NCBI RefSeq assembly: GCF_015351245.1
Contig: NZ_JADKSO010000002.1
Span: 248,001-312,000 of the forward strand
Reading direction: 5' to 3'
Length of the DNA stretch: 64,000 nt
Source of the DNA: Rathayibacter sp. VKM Ac-2879
GTDB taxonomy: Bacteria; Actinomycetota; Actinomycetes; Actinomycetales; Microbacteriaceae
Of the stretch, positions 33,216 to 42,376 are shown one piece after another (position 1 is the stretch's first letter; each line of letters begins with the position of its first letter). Both the position numbers and the translations under genes were made by a program. Below the pieces are notes generated by a model that worked only from the letters and a program-made list of their open reading frames with translations, was not told the DNA's origin and ran no database searches.

Positions 33216-34769
33216 ATGGCTACTTTCGGCACGCTCTCCGATCGACTCGTCGAGACCTTCAAGAACCTCCGCACGAAGGGCAAGCTCTCGGCCTCGGACG
33301 TCGACGGCACCGTCCGCGAGATCCGACGCGCGCTCCTCGACGCCGACGTCGCGCTCGAGGTCGTGAAGGAGTTCACCGGCAAGGTGCGCGACCGTGCCCT
33401 CGGCGATGAGGTCAACAAGGCCCTCAACCCGGCGCAGCAGGTCGTCCAGATCGTCAACGAGGAGCTGGTCGGTATCCTCGGCGGGCAGACGCGCCGCCTC
33501 GAGTTCGCCAAGCGCCCGCCGACGGTCATCATGCTCGCCGGCCTCCAGGGCGCCGGAAAGACGACCCTCGCCGGCAAGCTCGGCAAGTACCTGGGCAAGG
33601 ACGGCCACACGCCGCTCCTGGTCGCGGCCGACCTCCAGCGCCCCAACGCGGTGCAGCAGCTCCAGGTCGTCGGCGAGCAGGCTGGAGTCGCGGTGTACGC
33701 GCCCGAGCCCGGCAATGGAGTCGGCGACCCGGTCGCGGTCGCGCGGGACGCGATCCGCTTCGCCACCGACAAGCAGTACGACACCGTCATCATCGACACG
33801 GCTGGACGCTTGGGCGTCGATGCCGACATGATGAAGCAGGCCGCCGACATCCGCCGCGTCACGGACCCCGACGAGGTGCTCTTCGTCATCGACGCGATGA
33901 TCGGCCAGGACGCGGTCGCGACGGCGAAGGCGTTCCAGGAGGGCGTCGACTTCACGGGCGTCGTGCTCTCGAAGCTCGACGGCGACGCCCGCGGAGGCGC
34001 TGCGCTCTCGGTCGCGTCGCTCACCGGCCGCCCGATCCTCTTCGCCTCCACCGGCGAGTCGCTCGACGACTTCGAGCAGTTCCACCCCGACCGCATGGCG
34101 AGTCGGATCCTCGACCTCGGCGATGTGCTGACCCTCATCGAGCAGGCGCAGGCCGCGTTCGACGAGGACGAGGCGCGCAAGGTCGCCGAGAAGATCATGA
34201 GCGACTCGTTCACGCTCGACGACTTCCTCGGGCAGATGCAGCAGCTGCGCAACATGGGCTCTCTCAAGAAGATGATCGGCATGCTGCCCGGCGCGAAGGG
34301 CATGCGCGAGCAGCTCGACCAGTTCGACGAGCGCGAGATCGTCCGCACCGAGGCGATCATCCAGTCGATGACGAAGGCCGAGCGGCAGAACCCCAAGCTG
34401 CTCAACGGCTCGCGTCGACTGCGCATCGCCCGCGGCTCGGGCATGACGGTCACCGACGTCAATCAGCTGGTTCAGCGTTTCGAGCAGGCCGCCAAGATGA
34501 TGAAGACCGTGGCCAAGGGAGGCGTCCCGAACGTGCCCGGCATGGGCCCGGTGCCCGGCGCCGGCTACAACGGTCGGCCCAAGCCGCAGAAGAAGAAGAG
34601 CTCGAAGTCGGGCAACCCGGCCAAGCGCGCCGCCGAGAACGCGGCACTGACGTCACCCCGCGCCTCCGACGCGGGCGGTTCGGGCTTCGGTCTCGGAGGC
34701 GGCGCCGCCAAGGGCGCGCAGCCCACGCCCGAAGAGCTCGAGCAGCTGCAGAAGCTCCTCGGGCGATGA
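33216..34769 (+). CDS. ffh: Signal recognition particle protein Ffh
   Basis: SRP54 homologue of about 517 residues. The NG GTPase domain has G1 GLQGAGKT (about 109-116), G3 DTAGRLGVDADMM and G4 SKLDGDARGG. The methionine-rich M domain follows (about 325-440, with MLPGAKGMREQ and RIARGSGMTVTDVNQL). The C-terminal tail (about 445-517) is rich in Gly, Pro and Lys. It binds 4.5S RNA and signal peptides and docks on FtsY. The frame is open upstream, but the domain starts at MATFGTLSDRL. The stop overlaps the next lipoprotein gene (ATGA). Confidence 0.97.
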   Translation: MATFGTLSDRLVETFKNLRTKGKLSASDVDGTVREIRRALLDADVALEVVKEFTGKVRDRALGDEVNKALNPAQQVVQIVNEELVGILGGQTRRLEFAKRPPTVIMLAGLQGAGKTTLAGKLGKYLGKDGHTPLLVAADLQRPNAVQQLQVVGEQAGVAVYAPEPGNGVGDPVAVARDAIRFATDKQYDTVIIDTAGRLGVDADMMKQAADIRRVTDPDEVLFVIDAMIGQDAVATAKAFQEGVDFTGVVLSKLDGDARGGAALSVASLTGRPILFASTGESLDDFEQFHPDRMASRILDLGDVLTLIEQAQAAFDEDEARKVAEKIMSDSFTLDDFLGQMQQLRNMGSLKKMIGMLPGAKGMREQLDQFDEREIVRTEAIIQSMTKAERQNPKLLNGSRRLRIARGSGMTVTDVNQLVQRFEQAAKMMKTVAKGGVPNVPGMGPVPGAGYNGRPKPQKKKSSKSGNPAKRAAENAALTSPRASDAGGSGFGLGGGAAKGAQPTPEELEQLQKLLGR

Positions 34770-35233
34770 GGAGGCGGCGCGGCACCGTCGCGGCGGCCGT
34801 CGCGCTTCTCGTCGTCCTCGGCGTGAGCGGGTGCGCCGAAAGCTCCGGCATCGACGCCGCGTCGGCTCCCGCTCCCGAGGAGCTGGTCGGCCGCTGGGTG
34901 ACCGGCCTCTCGTACTCCTCGCCCGGCGTCCCGTTCCTCCTCCTCGCGGCGGACGGCACGTGGACGGGCTCCGACGGCTGCAGCGGCGCTCAGGGCGAGT
35001 GGTCGATCGGCGTGGGCGGCGAGCTGTCGATCGAGTCGGGCCGGCACACGGAGATCGGGTGTTCGGGTGTCGATCTGCCGGCGTTCTTCGCGGAGGCGGC
35101 GCGGGCGTCGATCGACGGCGGACGCCTCCGCCTCTTCGATGAGGCCGGCGCGACCGTCGTGAAGCTCGCCCGTTCGACGAGCGACGAGCCTCCGGCGTCG
35201 CCCGAGGCGCCCGGCGGCGATCCCGTCGCCTGA
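34766..35233 (+). CDS. Predicted lipoprotein with META/HslJ-like domain
   Basis: Protein of 155 residues. An N-terminal arginine-rich signal peptide ends in a lipobox LGVSGC (Cys23), so it should be anchored outside the membrane. Residues about 38-140 resemble a META/HslJ-type fold: LVGRWVTGLSY, then FLLLAADGTWTGSDGCSG and GELSIESGRHTEIGC. The tail is proline-rich. The start overlaps the ffh stop, so its expression follows ffh. The function is unknown; the META call is moderate. Confidence 0.7.
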   Translation: MRRRRGTVAAAVALLVVLGVSGCAESSGIDAASAPAPEELVGRWVTGLSYSSPGVPFLLLAADGTWTGSDGCSGAQGEWSIGVGGELSIESGRHTEIGCSGVDLPAFFAEAARASIDGGRLRLFDEAGATVVKLARSTSDEPPASPEAPGGDPVA

Positions 35234-35305
35234 GAGCTGCGGTCGCGAGGCTCCATCGCGGCTGGAGGATCCCCGCAGGCCGTCCCCACCGGCGACTCCG
35301 CTCGC

Positions 35306-35311
35306 TAGCGT
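35306..35311 (+). promoter_or_regulatory. -10 box of LLM oxidoreductase gene (TAGCGT), leaderless start
   Basis: TAGCGT, six bases, then the ATG at 35318. Confidence 0.45.
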
Positions 35312-35317
35312 GAGGGA

Positions 35318-36145
35318 ATGACAACCGTTCTCTCTCGTCCCGTCCGCATCGGCGTTCAGATCGCTCCCCAGCACGTGCCCTACGAGGTCATCCGTGACAC
35401 CCTGACCGAGCTCGAAGACCTCGGCGTCGATGTCGCCTTCAACTGGGACCACTTCTACCCGCTCTCGGGCGAGCCCGACGGTCTGCACTTCGAGGGCTGG
35501 AGCATGCTCGCCGCCTGGGCCGAGCAGACCAGTCGCATCGAGTTCGGCCCGCTCGTCACCTGCAACAGCTACCGCAACCCCGACCTGCTCGCCGACATGG
35601 CCCGCACTGTCGACCACATCAGCGCCAAGGGTGCGGAGGGCCGCCTGATCTTCGGCATCGGCTCCGGCTGGTTCGAGCGCGACTACCAGGAGTACGGCTA
35701 CGAGTTCGGCACGGCCGGCTCGCGCCTCGACGAGCTCTCGGAGGCGATGCCGCGCATCCGGAGCCGCTGGACCAGGCTCAACCCGGCTCCCACCCGCGAC
35801 ATCCCCGTGATGATCGGCGGCGGAGGCGAGAAGAAGACCCTGCGTATCGTGGCGCAGCACGCCGACATCTGGCACAGCTTCTCGGACGTCCCCACGCTCG
35901 AGCGCAAGCTCGGCGTGCTGAACGACTGGTGCGCGCGTGTCGAACGCGATCCGGCGGCGATCGAGATCTCGACCGGAGCGAGCGTGCGCGGGGGAGTGGG
36001 GGACGCCTCCTTCGAGGTGCTCGACCAGCAGCACGACCTCGGTGCGCGCCTGTTCACACTCGGGATCACGGGGCCGGACATCGATCTCGCGCCGGTGCGC
36101 GAACTGCTCTCGTGGCGTGACGGGAAGAACGTCTCCCCGCGCTGA
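35318..36145 (+). CDS. LLM-class F420-dependent oxidoreductase
   Basis: Protein of 275 residues with the luciferase-like monooxygenase barrel. Visible family stretches are RIGVQIAPQHVPYEVI, VAFNWDHFYPLSG, RIEFGPLVTCNSYRNPDLLADMARTVDHIS and RLIFGIGSGWFERDYQEYGYEF. Actinobacterial members of this subgroup usually use deazaflavin F420, but FMN use cannot be excluded from sequence. The substrate is unknown. The neighbouring genes give no pathway clue. It converges with the SGNH lipoprotein gene. Confidence 0.82.
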   Translation: MTTVLSRPVRIGVQIAPQHVPYEVIRDTLTELEDLGVDVAFNWDHFYPLSGEPDGLHFEGWSMLAAWAEQTSRIEFGPLVTCNSYRNPDLLADMARTVDHISAKGAEGRLIFGIGSGWFERDYQEYGYEFGTAGSRLDELSEAMPRIRSRWTRLNPAPTRDIPVMIGGGGEKKTLRIVAQHADIWHSFSDVPTLERKLGVLNDWCARVERDPAAIEISTGASVRGGVGDASFEVLDQQHDLGARLFTLGITGPDIDLAPVRELLSWRDGKNVSPR

Positions 36146-36155
36146 CCGCGCCTCC

Positions 36156-36180
36156 GCCGGCCGAGATCGCCTCGGTCGGT
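36156..36180. terminator. Bidirectional terminator-like hairpin
   Basis: Stem of 10 pairs (36156-36165 with 36171-36180, two G-U pairs) and a 5-base loop, in the 46-base gap between convergent genes. Confidence 0.5.
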
Positions 36181-36191
36181 CGGGGCAGCTC

Positions 36192-37070
36192 TCAGTTCGG
36201 GGCGTCCGCTCCGTCTACCGCGTCGGTCCCGTCCGAGTTCTCGGTCCCGTCGGTTCCGTCCGTCCCGTCTGAGTTCTCGGTCCCGTCGGTTCCGTCCGTC
36301 CCGTCTGGGGCGTGTGTCGCGCGTTGGTCGGTCTGCACCGGCGCGGCGAGTCCGACCTTCTCGGCGGCGAGCTCGAAGGCGGCGGCCAGCGCCTCCTGTC
36401 CCTCGACTGTCGGATGCACGCCGTCGTCGCCGAGCAGGTCACCGGCCTCCAAGGGGTCGGGGTACTGCAGCGCGACGCCTCCGGCGTCAGTGACGGCGGT
36501 TGCGAGGGCCGCATCGTAGTCGTTGAGGTCTGTCGGCCGCGGGTCGGGACCCCACACGGAGTCGATCGAGAGGAGGCGGGCCGAGGGAGAGGCGGCGGCG
36601 ATGGCGTCGACCGCCGGGGCGATCGCCTCGTCGACGGTGTCCGACGGCCAGCCGAGATCGTTGCTGCTGGCGATCAGCACGATGGCGTCGGGATGCGTGT
36701 CGGCGATCTCTGCGGCACGGTCGCCGATCGCCGCGTCGCAGTCGCCCGGCTCGACGAACCCGCCGCCGTCGCAACCGAGGTTGGTGACGTCCCAGCCGAA
36801 GTCGTTGCCGACGAGAGCGGGCCAGGCTTGCTCCGGCTCGACGTTCAGGCCTCGCACGATGCTGTCGCCGACGACGGCGACGCGTGAGCCGGCGGGAAGC
36901 GCAGCCACGTTGATCCAAGTGTCTGGGGGAGTCGCGGTCGCGGAGTCCGTGGCCGGCTCGCCCGCGGGCCCCGGCACCTGCTGCGTGACCGAGAGCGAGG
37001 CGCACCCCGCGAGCGCGAGCGCGCCCACCGCGAGCGCTGCCGGCGCGGTGTAAAGTCTGCGCGCCCTCAT
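36192..37070 (-). CDS. SGNH/GDSL-family lipoprotein hydrolase
   Basis: Protein of about 292 residues. The signal peptide ends in lipobox LALAGC (Cys23), followed by a proline/threonine linker. The SGNH hydrolase domain has block I VAVVGDSIVRG (nucleophile Ser), the block III Asn in SSNDLGW and DDGVHPT with the final Asp-His. It is probably an extracytoplasmic esterase, perhaps acting on polysaccharide acetyl groups. The C-terminus is low complexity, with DGTDGTENS repeats encoded by 36-bp DNA repeats. Its ATG overlaps the GCS2 gene's stop region, so the pair is coupled. Confidence 0.83.
   Translation of the reverse strand: MRARRLYTAPAALAVGALALAGCASLSVTQQVPGPAGEPATDSATATPPDTWINVAALPAGSRVAVVGDSIVRGLNVEPEQAWPALVGNDFGWDVTNLGCDGGGFVEPGDCDAAIGDRAAEIADTHPDAIVLIASSNDLGWPSDTVDEAIAPAVDAIAAASPSARLLSIDSVWGPDPRPTDLNDYDAALATAVTDAGGVALQYPDPLEAGDLLGDDGVHPTVEGQEALAAAFELAAEKVGLAAPVQTDQRATHAPDGTDGTDGTENSDGTDGTDGTENSDGTDAVDGADAPN
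36231..36302. repeat. 36-bp tandem repeat, two copies
   Basis: Copies 36231-36266 and 36267-36302 differ at one base, and a partial third unit follows. They encode Asp-Gly-Thr/Glu-Asn-Ser repeats in the C-terminal tail of the SGNH lipoprotein. Copy number may vary between strains. Confidence 0.85.
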
Positions 37071-38209
37071 CGTGGGTCCCTCAGCCCGTCGCGCAGCTCT
37101 CCCGCGAGCGCCCGGACGACGGCCGTGAGGTCGCCGTCGTGTGCCGCAGCGGTGCGCAGCTGGCGCTGGTAGCTGGCCCCGCCCACGAGGATCAGCTCGA
37201 CGTCGGCCAGCTGGGCGCTGCAGCCGAGACGCTCGGCGACCGGCGCGAGCGTCACCATCAGGTCGCGGAGGTCGTCGGTGACGAGGCGTTCGTTGCCGGC
37301 GGCGTCGAGGATGATCTCGGCGTCCAGTCCGTAGCGTGCCGCACGCCACTTGTTCTCGCGCACGTACCAGGGCTGCATGGTCGGGAGGTCCTCGCCGGCG
37401 TCGAGCCGCGAGGAGAGGTACTCGACGAGGCACTGGATGAGCGCCGCCACCGCTCCGATCTCCTCGGCCGAAGAGAGGCCGTCGCATGCGCGCATCTCGA
37501 GCGTCCCCCACTGCGGGGAGGGGCGGATGTCCCAGCGCACTTCCGTGTGGTCGTCGATGACTCCCGTGCGCATCATGTCGTCGACGTACTCCTCGTAGTT
37601 CGCCCACGCGCCGAACTGCGGCGGCAGCCCCGCGGTCGGAAGCTGCTGGAACATCAGCGCGCGGTTGGAGGCGTAACCCGTGTCGACTCCGCCCCAGAAC
37701 GGACTCGAGGCCGAGAGCGCCTGGAGGTGCGGGTAGTAGTCGAGCAGGGAGTTGAGGATCGGCAGCACCTTCTCGCGGTCCTCGATTCCGACGTGCACGT
37801 GGATGCCCCAGATCATCATGTTGCGTCCCCACCATTGGGTGCGGTCGATGAGGCGGTGGTAACGCTCCTTGTCGGTGATGGTCTGGTCGTACCACTGAGC
37901 GAACGGATGCGTGCCCGCGCACACGAGGTCCAGGCCCATCGGATCGGTGATCTCGCGCACCTGGCGCAGCTGGTCTCGGAGGTCGATCACCGCGTCGCCG
38001 ACGGTGTGGTGCACGCTCGAGACGAGTTCGACGGTGTTGCGCAGAAGCTCTCCGGTGATGTGCGGATGCGGGGTGCCGTCGTCGTTGCGCAGCGCGTCGA
38101 GGACGACATCGGCGACGTTGGCGAGGTCACCGGTCTGCCGATCGACGATGGCGACCTCCCACTCGATCCCGAGGGTCGACCGCTCGGAAGCGGCGAAGCT
38201 GATCTGCAT
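37067..38209 (-). CDS. GCS2-type glutamate--cysteine ligase / carboxylate-amine ligase
   Basis: Protein of about 380 residues of the YbdK/GCS2 family. TLGIEWEVAIVDRQTGDLAN (ATP/metal-binding), GELLRNTVELVSSVHHTVG, GTHPFAQWYDQ, WGRNMMIWGIHVHVGIED and GTLEMRACDGLSS are the family blocks. The reaction would be ATP-dependent gamma-glutamyl-cysteine or a similar amide bond. Actinobacteria mostly use mycothiol, so the real product is uncertain. The ATG at 38209 is taken because homology starts there and GGGGACG lies upstream. It is followed by the overlapping SGNH gene. Confidence 0.85.
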   Translation of the reverse strand: MQISFAASERSTLGIEWEVAIVDRQTGDLANVADVVLDALRNDDGTPHPHITGELLRNTVELVSSVHHTVGDAVIDLRDQLRQVREITDPMGLDLVCAGTHPFAQWYDQTITDKERYHRLIDRTQWWGRNMMIWGIHVHVGIEDREKVLPILNSLLDYYPHLQALSASSPFWGGVDTGYASNRALMFQQLPTAGLPPQFGAWANYEEYVDDMMRTGVIDDHTEVRWDIRPSPQWGTLEMRACDGLSSAEEIGAVAALIQCLVEYLSSRLDAGEDLPTMQPWYVRENKWRAARYGLDAEIILDAAGNERLVTDDLRDLMVTLAPVAERLGCSAQLADVELILVGGASYQRQLRTAAAHDGDLTAVVRALAGELRDGLRDPR

Positions 38210-38422
38210 GACATCGTCCCCGTCGGGTCCGGCGTCCCCCGAATCGGGACGCTCGATATCAAATCCTCCCACTCGCTGCCGGGGTGGTGGCCGAGGGGCA
38301 CAGGAGTGGCGTTCAGGGAGTCGGCGGGCAGGCAGCGGCCGGGTGTGAGGTGTACGGCCGGGCTCGCGGGCGGAGGCGCGCACGACTCGCTGCGGAGTCG
38401 GCCCGCAGACCAGCCTTTTTTC

Positions 38423-38431
38423 TGGCAGAAT
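38423..38431 (+). promoter_or_regulatory. Extended -10 promoter of the rpsP operon (TGGCAGAAT)
   Basis: TGG-CAGAAT after a T-rich run, about 140 bases before rpsP. The same TGGCAGAAT precedes rplS and the DivIVA-repeat gene. No convincing -35 box is seen. Confidence 0.5.
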
Positions 38432-38571
38432 GATCCGTCGGGTCCGAGGCGGTCGACCCTCTACTCACCGCCGACGAAACCCCCTCGAGCTTCCGCCGAG
38501 TGTGCCCCCACGCTCACGGCGATGTTCATCCATCCTCGACCGAACTCGGTCAACGACCACACAGGAGAATT

Positions 38572-38982
38572 GTGGCTGTCAAGATTCGTCTCAAGCGCCT
38601 CGGCAAGATCCGCGCGCCCTACTACCGCATCGTCGTCGCCGACTCGCGCACCAAGCGCGATGGTCGCGTGATCGAGGAGATCGGCAAGTACCACCCCACC
38701 GAGCAGCCCTCCTTCATCCAGGTCGACTCGGAGCGCGCGCAGTACTGGCTCGGAGTCGGCGCGCAGCCGACCGAGCAGGTTGCCGCGATCCTCAAGCTGA
38801 CCGGTGACTGGGGCCGCTTCCAGGGCGATGCCGACGCCGTCAGCACCGTCCAGGTGAAGGAGCCCAAGGCTCCGTTCGTCATCGACGCCAAGAAGAAGCC
38901 CGTCCTCAAGCCGAAGACCGAGGCTCCGGCCAAGGCCGCCGAGCCCGAGGCCGCCGCCGACGAGACCTCCCCCGAGGCCTAG
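38572..38982 (+). CDS. rpsP: 30S ribosomal protein S16
   Basis: Small-subunit protein of about 136 residues. The conserved start [19 protein letters not shown] and the block [29 protein letters not shown] identify S16. The GTG at 38572 has AGGAGA just upstream. The C-terminal extension (about 100-136) is rich in Lys, Ala and Glu, common in actinobacteria. It heads the rpsP-KH-rimM-trmD operon with very short gaps. Confidence 0.97.
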   Translation: MAVKIRLKRLGKIRAPYYRIVVADSRTKRDGRVIEEIGKYHPTEQPSFIQVDSERAQYWLGVGAQPTEQVAAILKLTGDWGRFQGDADAVSTVQVKEPKAPFVIDAKKKPVLKPKTEAPAKAAEPEAAADETSPEA

Positions 38983-38985
38983 TCC

Positions 38986-39222
38986 ATGCTCGCTCCCGCC
39001 GTCGAACACCTCGTCAAGGGGATCGTTGAGAACCCCGACGAGGTCCGTGTCGTGGCGACGAGCTCCCCGCGCGGCGAGGTCCTCGAGGTGCGTGTGCACC
39101 CCGAGGACCTCGGTCGCGTGATCGGACGCTCCGGTCGCACCGCCAAGGCCGTCCGCACCCTGGTCGCCGCCCTCGCCGACGGTCGCCGCGTCCGGGTCGA
39201 CGTCGTCGACACCGACAAGTAG
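38986..39222 (+). CDS. KH-domain RNA-binding protein (KhpA/YlqC type)
   Basis: Protein of 78 residues consisting of one KH domain. The GXXG-type motif lies in HPEDLGRVIGRSGRTAKAVRTL. Members bind RNA and partner with KhpB in Gram-positive bacteria. It follows rpsP after three bases and precedes rimM after two, the standard place in this operon. Confidence 0.93.
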   Translation: MLAPAVEHLVKGIVENPDEVRVVATSSPRGEVLEVRVHPEDLGRVIGRSGRTAKAVRTLVAALADGRRVRVDVVDTDK

Positions 39223-39224
39223 AG

Positions 39225-39917
39225 GTGTCGCTCTCCGACACGGGCACGACGCAACTCCGCGTCGCCCGGCTCACCAAGGCCCACGGGCTCAAGGGCGCGA
39301 TCAAGCTCGAGCTCTACACCGACGAGCCCGACAGGCGCTTCACCCCCGGCTCCACGTTCACGTTGCAGGTGCCCCGCACCTCCGAGTGGCACGGGAAGAC
39401 GCTCGAGCTCGTCGAGCTGCGCTGGTACAACAGCCATCCGGTCGCGTTCTTCAAGGGCGTCGCCGACCGTAGCGCGGCCGAGACCCTCCTCAAGGCGATC
39501 CTCTGGATCGACGAGGAGGTGCAGACCCAGCCCGGCGAGGACGACTCCTGGTACGACTACCAGCTGGTCGGCATGAAGGTCGTCCGCGACGGTATCGAGG
39601 TCGGCACCGTGCGCCGCGTCGACCACTTCCCCGCGCAAGACCTGCTCATCGTCGCCACGCCCGCGGGCGAGGTGATGGTGCCGTTCGTGAAGGCGATCGT
39701 CCCCTCCATCGACCCGGTCGCGGGAGTCGTCACGGTGACGCCTCCGATCGGCCTGTTCGAGGAGGCGCCCGAGGAGGAGCCTGCCGCCATCGACCTGTCG
39801 GGCATCGACCTCGCCGACCCGTCGCTCAGCACGCCCGCCGAGGCCGACGCGGCGCCCGGCCCCGCCGATGCGGATCCCGCTGCGACTCCCGCCTCCGAGG
39901 AGGAGCCGCGGTCGTGA
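39225..39917 (+). CDS. rimM: Ribosome maturation factor RimM
   Basis: 16S rRNA processing and 30S assembly factor of 230 residues. The N-terminal RimM domain starts at [23 protein letters not shown]. The PRC-barrel part follows (about 100-170), with [13 protein letters not shown] and [16 protein letters not shown]. The last 50 residues are acidic and Ala-rich, longer than in E. coli RimM. The start is GTG, and the stop overlaps the trmD GTG. Confidence 0.95.
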   Translation: MSLSDTGTTQLRVARLTKAHGLKGAIKLELYTDEPDRRFTPGSTFTLQVPRTSEWHGKTLELVELRWYNSHPVAFFKGVADRSAAETLLKAILWIDEEVQTQPGEDDSWYDYQLVGMKVVRDGIEVGTVRRVDHFPAQDLLIVATPAGEVMVPFVKAIVPSIDPVAGVVTVTPPIGLFEEAPEEEPAAIDLSGIDLADPSLSTPAEADAAPGPADADPAATPASEEEPRS

Positions 39918-40603
39918 AGATCGACATCGTCACGATCTTCCCCGAGTTCTTCGGAGTGCTCGACATCAGCCTGCTCGGGCGCGCGCGCCGGAGCGGAGTG
40001 ATCGAGCTGGGCGTGCACGATCTGCGCGACTTCACCCACGACCGGCATCGCACTGTCGACGACACGCCCTACGGAGGCGGCGCCGGCATGGTCATGCGTC
40101 CCGAGCCGTGGGGCGAGGCGCTCGACGCGATCCTCGCGCGCGCCGAGGACCCGGTGGTGGTCTTCCCGTCGCCCGCGGGCGAGCTGTTCACCCAGGCGAC
40201 CGCCCGCGAGCTCGCCGAGGAGTCGTCGCTCGTCTTCGGCTGCGGTCGTTACGAGGGCATCGACCAGCGCGTGATCGACCACGCCGCCCAACGTTCCCGG
40301 GTGCGGATGATCAGCCTCGGCGACTACGTGCTCAACGGGGGAGAGGTCGCGGCGATGGCGATGATCGAGGCCGTCGGCCGCCTCGTGCCCGGGGTGGTCG
40401 GCAACCCGGCGAGCCTCGTCGAGGAGAGCCATTCCGACGGGCTGCTCGAGTACCCGAGCTATACCAAGCCCGCGTCGTGGCGCGGCCTCGACGTGCCTCC
40501 CGTGCTGCTGAGCGGCAATCACGGAGCCATCGCCGCGTGGCGCCACGAGCAGAGCGTCGAGCGCACCCGCCGCGTCCGTCCCGAGTTGCTGCCTGAGCGG
40601 TGA
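39914..40603 (+). CDS. trmD: tRNA (guanine-N1)-methyltransferase
   Basis: SPOUT methyltransferase of 229 residues that forms m1G37 in tRNA and so prevents frameshifting. The knot motifs are complete: [59 protein letters not shown] and [15 protein letters not shown]. The GTG start overlaps the rimM stop. It is the last gene of the operon; a reverse-strand AraC-type remnant follows. Confidence 0.97.
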   Translation: MKIDIVTIFPEFFGVLDISLLGRARRSGVIELGVHDLRDFTHDRHRTVDDTPYGGGAGMVMRPEPWGEALDAILARAEDPVVVFPSPAGELFTQATARELAEESSLVFGCGRYEGIDQRVIDHAAQRSRVRMISLGDYVLNGGEVAAMAMIEAVGRLVPGVVGNPASLVEESHSDGLLEYPSYTKPASWRGLDVPPVLLSGNHGAIAAWRHEQSVERTRRVRPELLPER

Positions 40604-40675
40604 CGTCCGCGGAGGGCGTGGCGTGACCCGTGGGGTGAGGGCCTGACTCCGGTCCGCGTTCCTGGAACGACCTTG

Positions 40676-41573
40676 TCATCGACGAGGCGCTGTGTCGGTT
40701 TCTGACCCCGGCCCGCCGAGCGCCCTGAAGGCGTCCCGCAGCGCCCGTGAAGAGGGAAAGCCGGCTCGTCGGGCGACGTCATCGATGGCGAGAGGTCGAT
40801 GGGTCTCGACGAGCTGGAGGGCGATGCGGGTCCGCTCCAGGCGGATCGCCTGACGGGGAGTGAGTCCCCGTTCGGCGAATGCCGCCTGCAGCCATCGCGT
40901 CGTCATCCGCTGGCTGGCGGCGAGGGCGGCGACGTCGAACGACGGATCCCGGCACGAGAGGCGGATCTCGGCGAGCGCGCGGTCCGCGATCGAGTCGGCC
41001 GTCGGCTCGTTCGTCTCGATCAGGACCGGCGCGACCAGGTTCTCGAGGGAGGCACGGGTGAAAGCCCAGGTCACGGTGCGCCCCCCCCCGCGAGGCAAGC
41101 GTCGCATTCGCGAGGGTGAGGAGCTTGGGCAGCGAGTCGAGGTCCGGCCCCAGCCACTGCACTCCCTCCGTCGGCGAGACGCCGTAACGCTGAGCGAAGG
41201 AGGCGTTTACCCGCAGCTCGATCGAGCCGACCGAGTTCTCCACCTCGACCCCGGTCGGGCTGTCGAGGGTGTCGACGAAGCCCTCGCCCTTCCCCACCTC
41301 GATCGACGTGGTTCCGCAGGTCACGCGGATCGTGCCCTCGACCACCAGGCTGACGGCGGTCCCTCCCGCTGGTCGACGGGTGACGGAGGCGGCGTCGTGC
41401 CACAGCCGTGCGACGGCGAAGCTGCCACCTCGGATGACGTCGCCTCCCGCCCGCATCCGTGGGGAATCGCTCGTGACCTCGTACCCGAGGTCTGCCATCC
41501 ACCGGATGGCGGGTTCTCCTTGCAGGGCGACCCGGTGGTCGACTGAATCCGCCTCCCCGATACCGCGTAGCAT
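40676..41573 (-). pseudogene. AraC family regulator, frameshifted in a G9 tract
   Basis: Two adjoining reverse-strand frames together make one AraC-type regulator of about 298 residues. The upstream frame (from ATG at 41573) has an AraC-type ligand-binding domain (SFAVARLWHDAASVTRRPAGG to LPKLLTLANATLASR). The downstream frame (to 40676) carries the helix-turn-helix pair (FDVAALAASQRMTTRWLQAAFAERGLTP, then AIDDVARRAGFPSSRALRDAF). They meet at nine Gs (plus-strand C9 at 41081-41089). With eight, the reading would run through as RGGRTVTWAF. Loss of function, a phase switch or a sequencing error are all possible. Confidence is that of the gene being present. Confidence 0.8.
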
Positions 41574-41698
41574 CCGGTTCCCCGTTCTCGGACGCCACGT
41601 CGGTCGATAGCGCCCGCTTGATCTTCTCCAGATCGCTGTCGCGAGCGGACGCCTCGCGCGAAGGCGAACTGACCGCTACGTCAACACGAACCTCGTGA

Positions 41699-42349
41699 GC
41701 GGTTGCGCCGAGCCTCCTGTTCGCCGTCCCCGACGGCTACACCTTCGCTGATGGCTCCACCACCTACTCGGGCACGACCGACTCGAACGGGCTCATCACC
41801 CTGCCGGACATCACGGTTCCCGCGAAGGGCGGCGACTCTGCCTTCAGCGCAAGCTCGACGACACTGTCCGCCTCCGCTGTCGTCTCGGGAACCAGCAAGC
41901 CTTCTGCCTTCCGGCGTGACGGCGACGGTAATATGAGTTCGTATGCCAGTGTCCCTTCGGGCTCGAAGGCGATCGGCGACAGCTCTTTCCTTGCTCCGAA
42001 CGGTGATATCTACCACGGAAACACGGTTGTCGCGACCGGCGCGAGCAGTGCTTACTGGACATACAACCGCTTCGCTGGTGGTACGTCCGGATACAGCATC
42101 GTCACATATGTGAAGGGTACGACAGGATATCGTCGGGACAACGACGGGACGGTCACCACTTATACGGTGTCTTCGAACTCGACTGCGATCGGGGATCGTA
42201 TCTTCTTGGCTCCGAACGGAGACGTGCACCAGTGGGACACCAAGGTGCTCTCTGGCACAGATTCCGCTTACTGGTACTTCAATCAGGCTAATAGAGGCAC
42301 GGCCAGCCAGAATGTTTACACCTATGCCGTAGAGCCCACCTGCCCCTGA
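41699..42349 (+). pseudogene. Remnant of a repeat-bearing surface or secreted protein
   Basis: An open frame follows a TGA at 41696 and runs to the TGA at 42347, with no good start codon before an internal ATG at 41933. It has an Ala/Ser/Thr-rich section (SGTTDSNGLITLPDITVPAKGG) and then two repeats of about 57 residues sharing AIGD..FLAPNGD....T.V..G..SAYW..N....GT. Composition is less GC-rich than the surroundings, especially after 41930. The N-terminus and any secretion signal are missing, so it looks like the C-terminal end of a larger protein. A short gene from 41933 is the alternative. Function unknown. Confidence 0.55.
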
Positions 42350-42353
42350 AGTG

Positions 42354-42376
42354 GCCCGCTGGCTATGTCAGCGGGC
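42354..42376 (+). terminator. Hairpin after the surface-protein remnant
   Basis: GCCCGCTG (42354-42361) pairs perfectly with CAGCGGGC (42369-42376), loop of 7, five bases after the stop. Only a weak T-rich tail follows. Confidence 0.5.

Noticed and set aside
36231-36302. CRISPR-like array
   Set aside because: Two directly adjacent repeats without spacers inside a coding tail; it is a tandem coding repeat.
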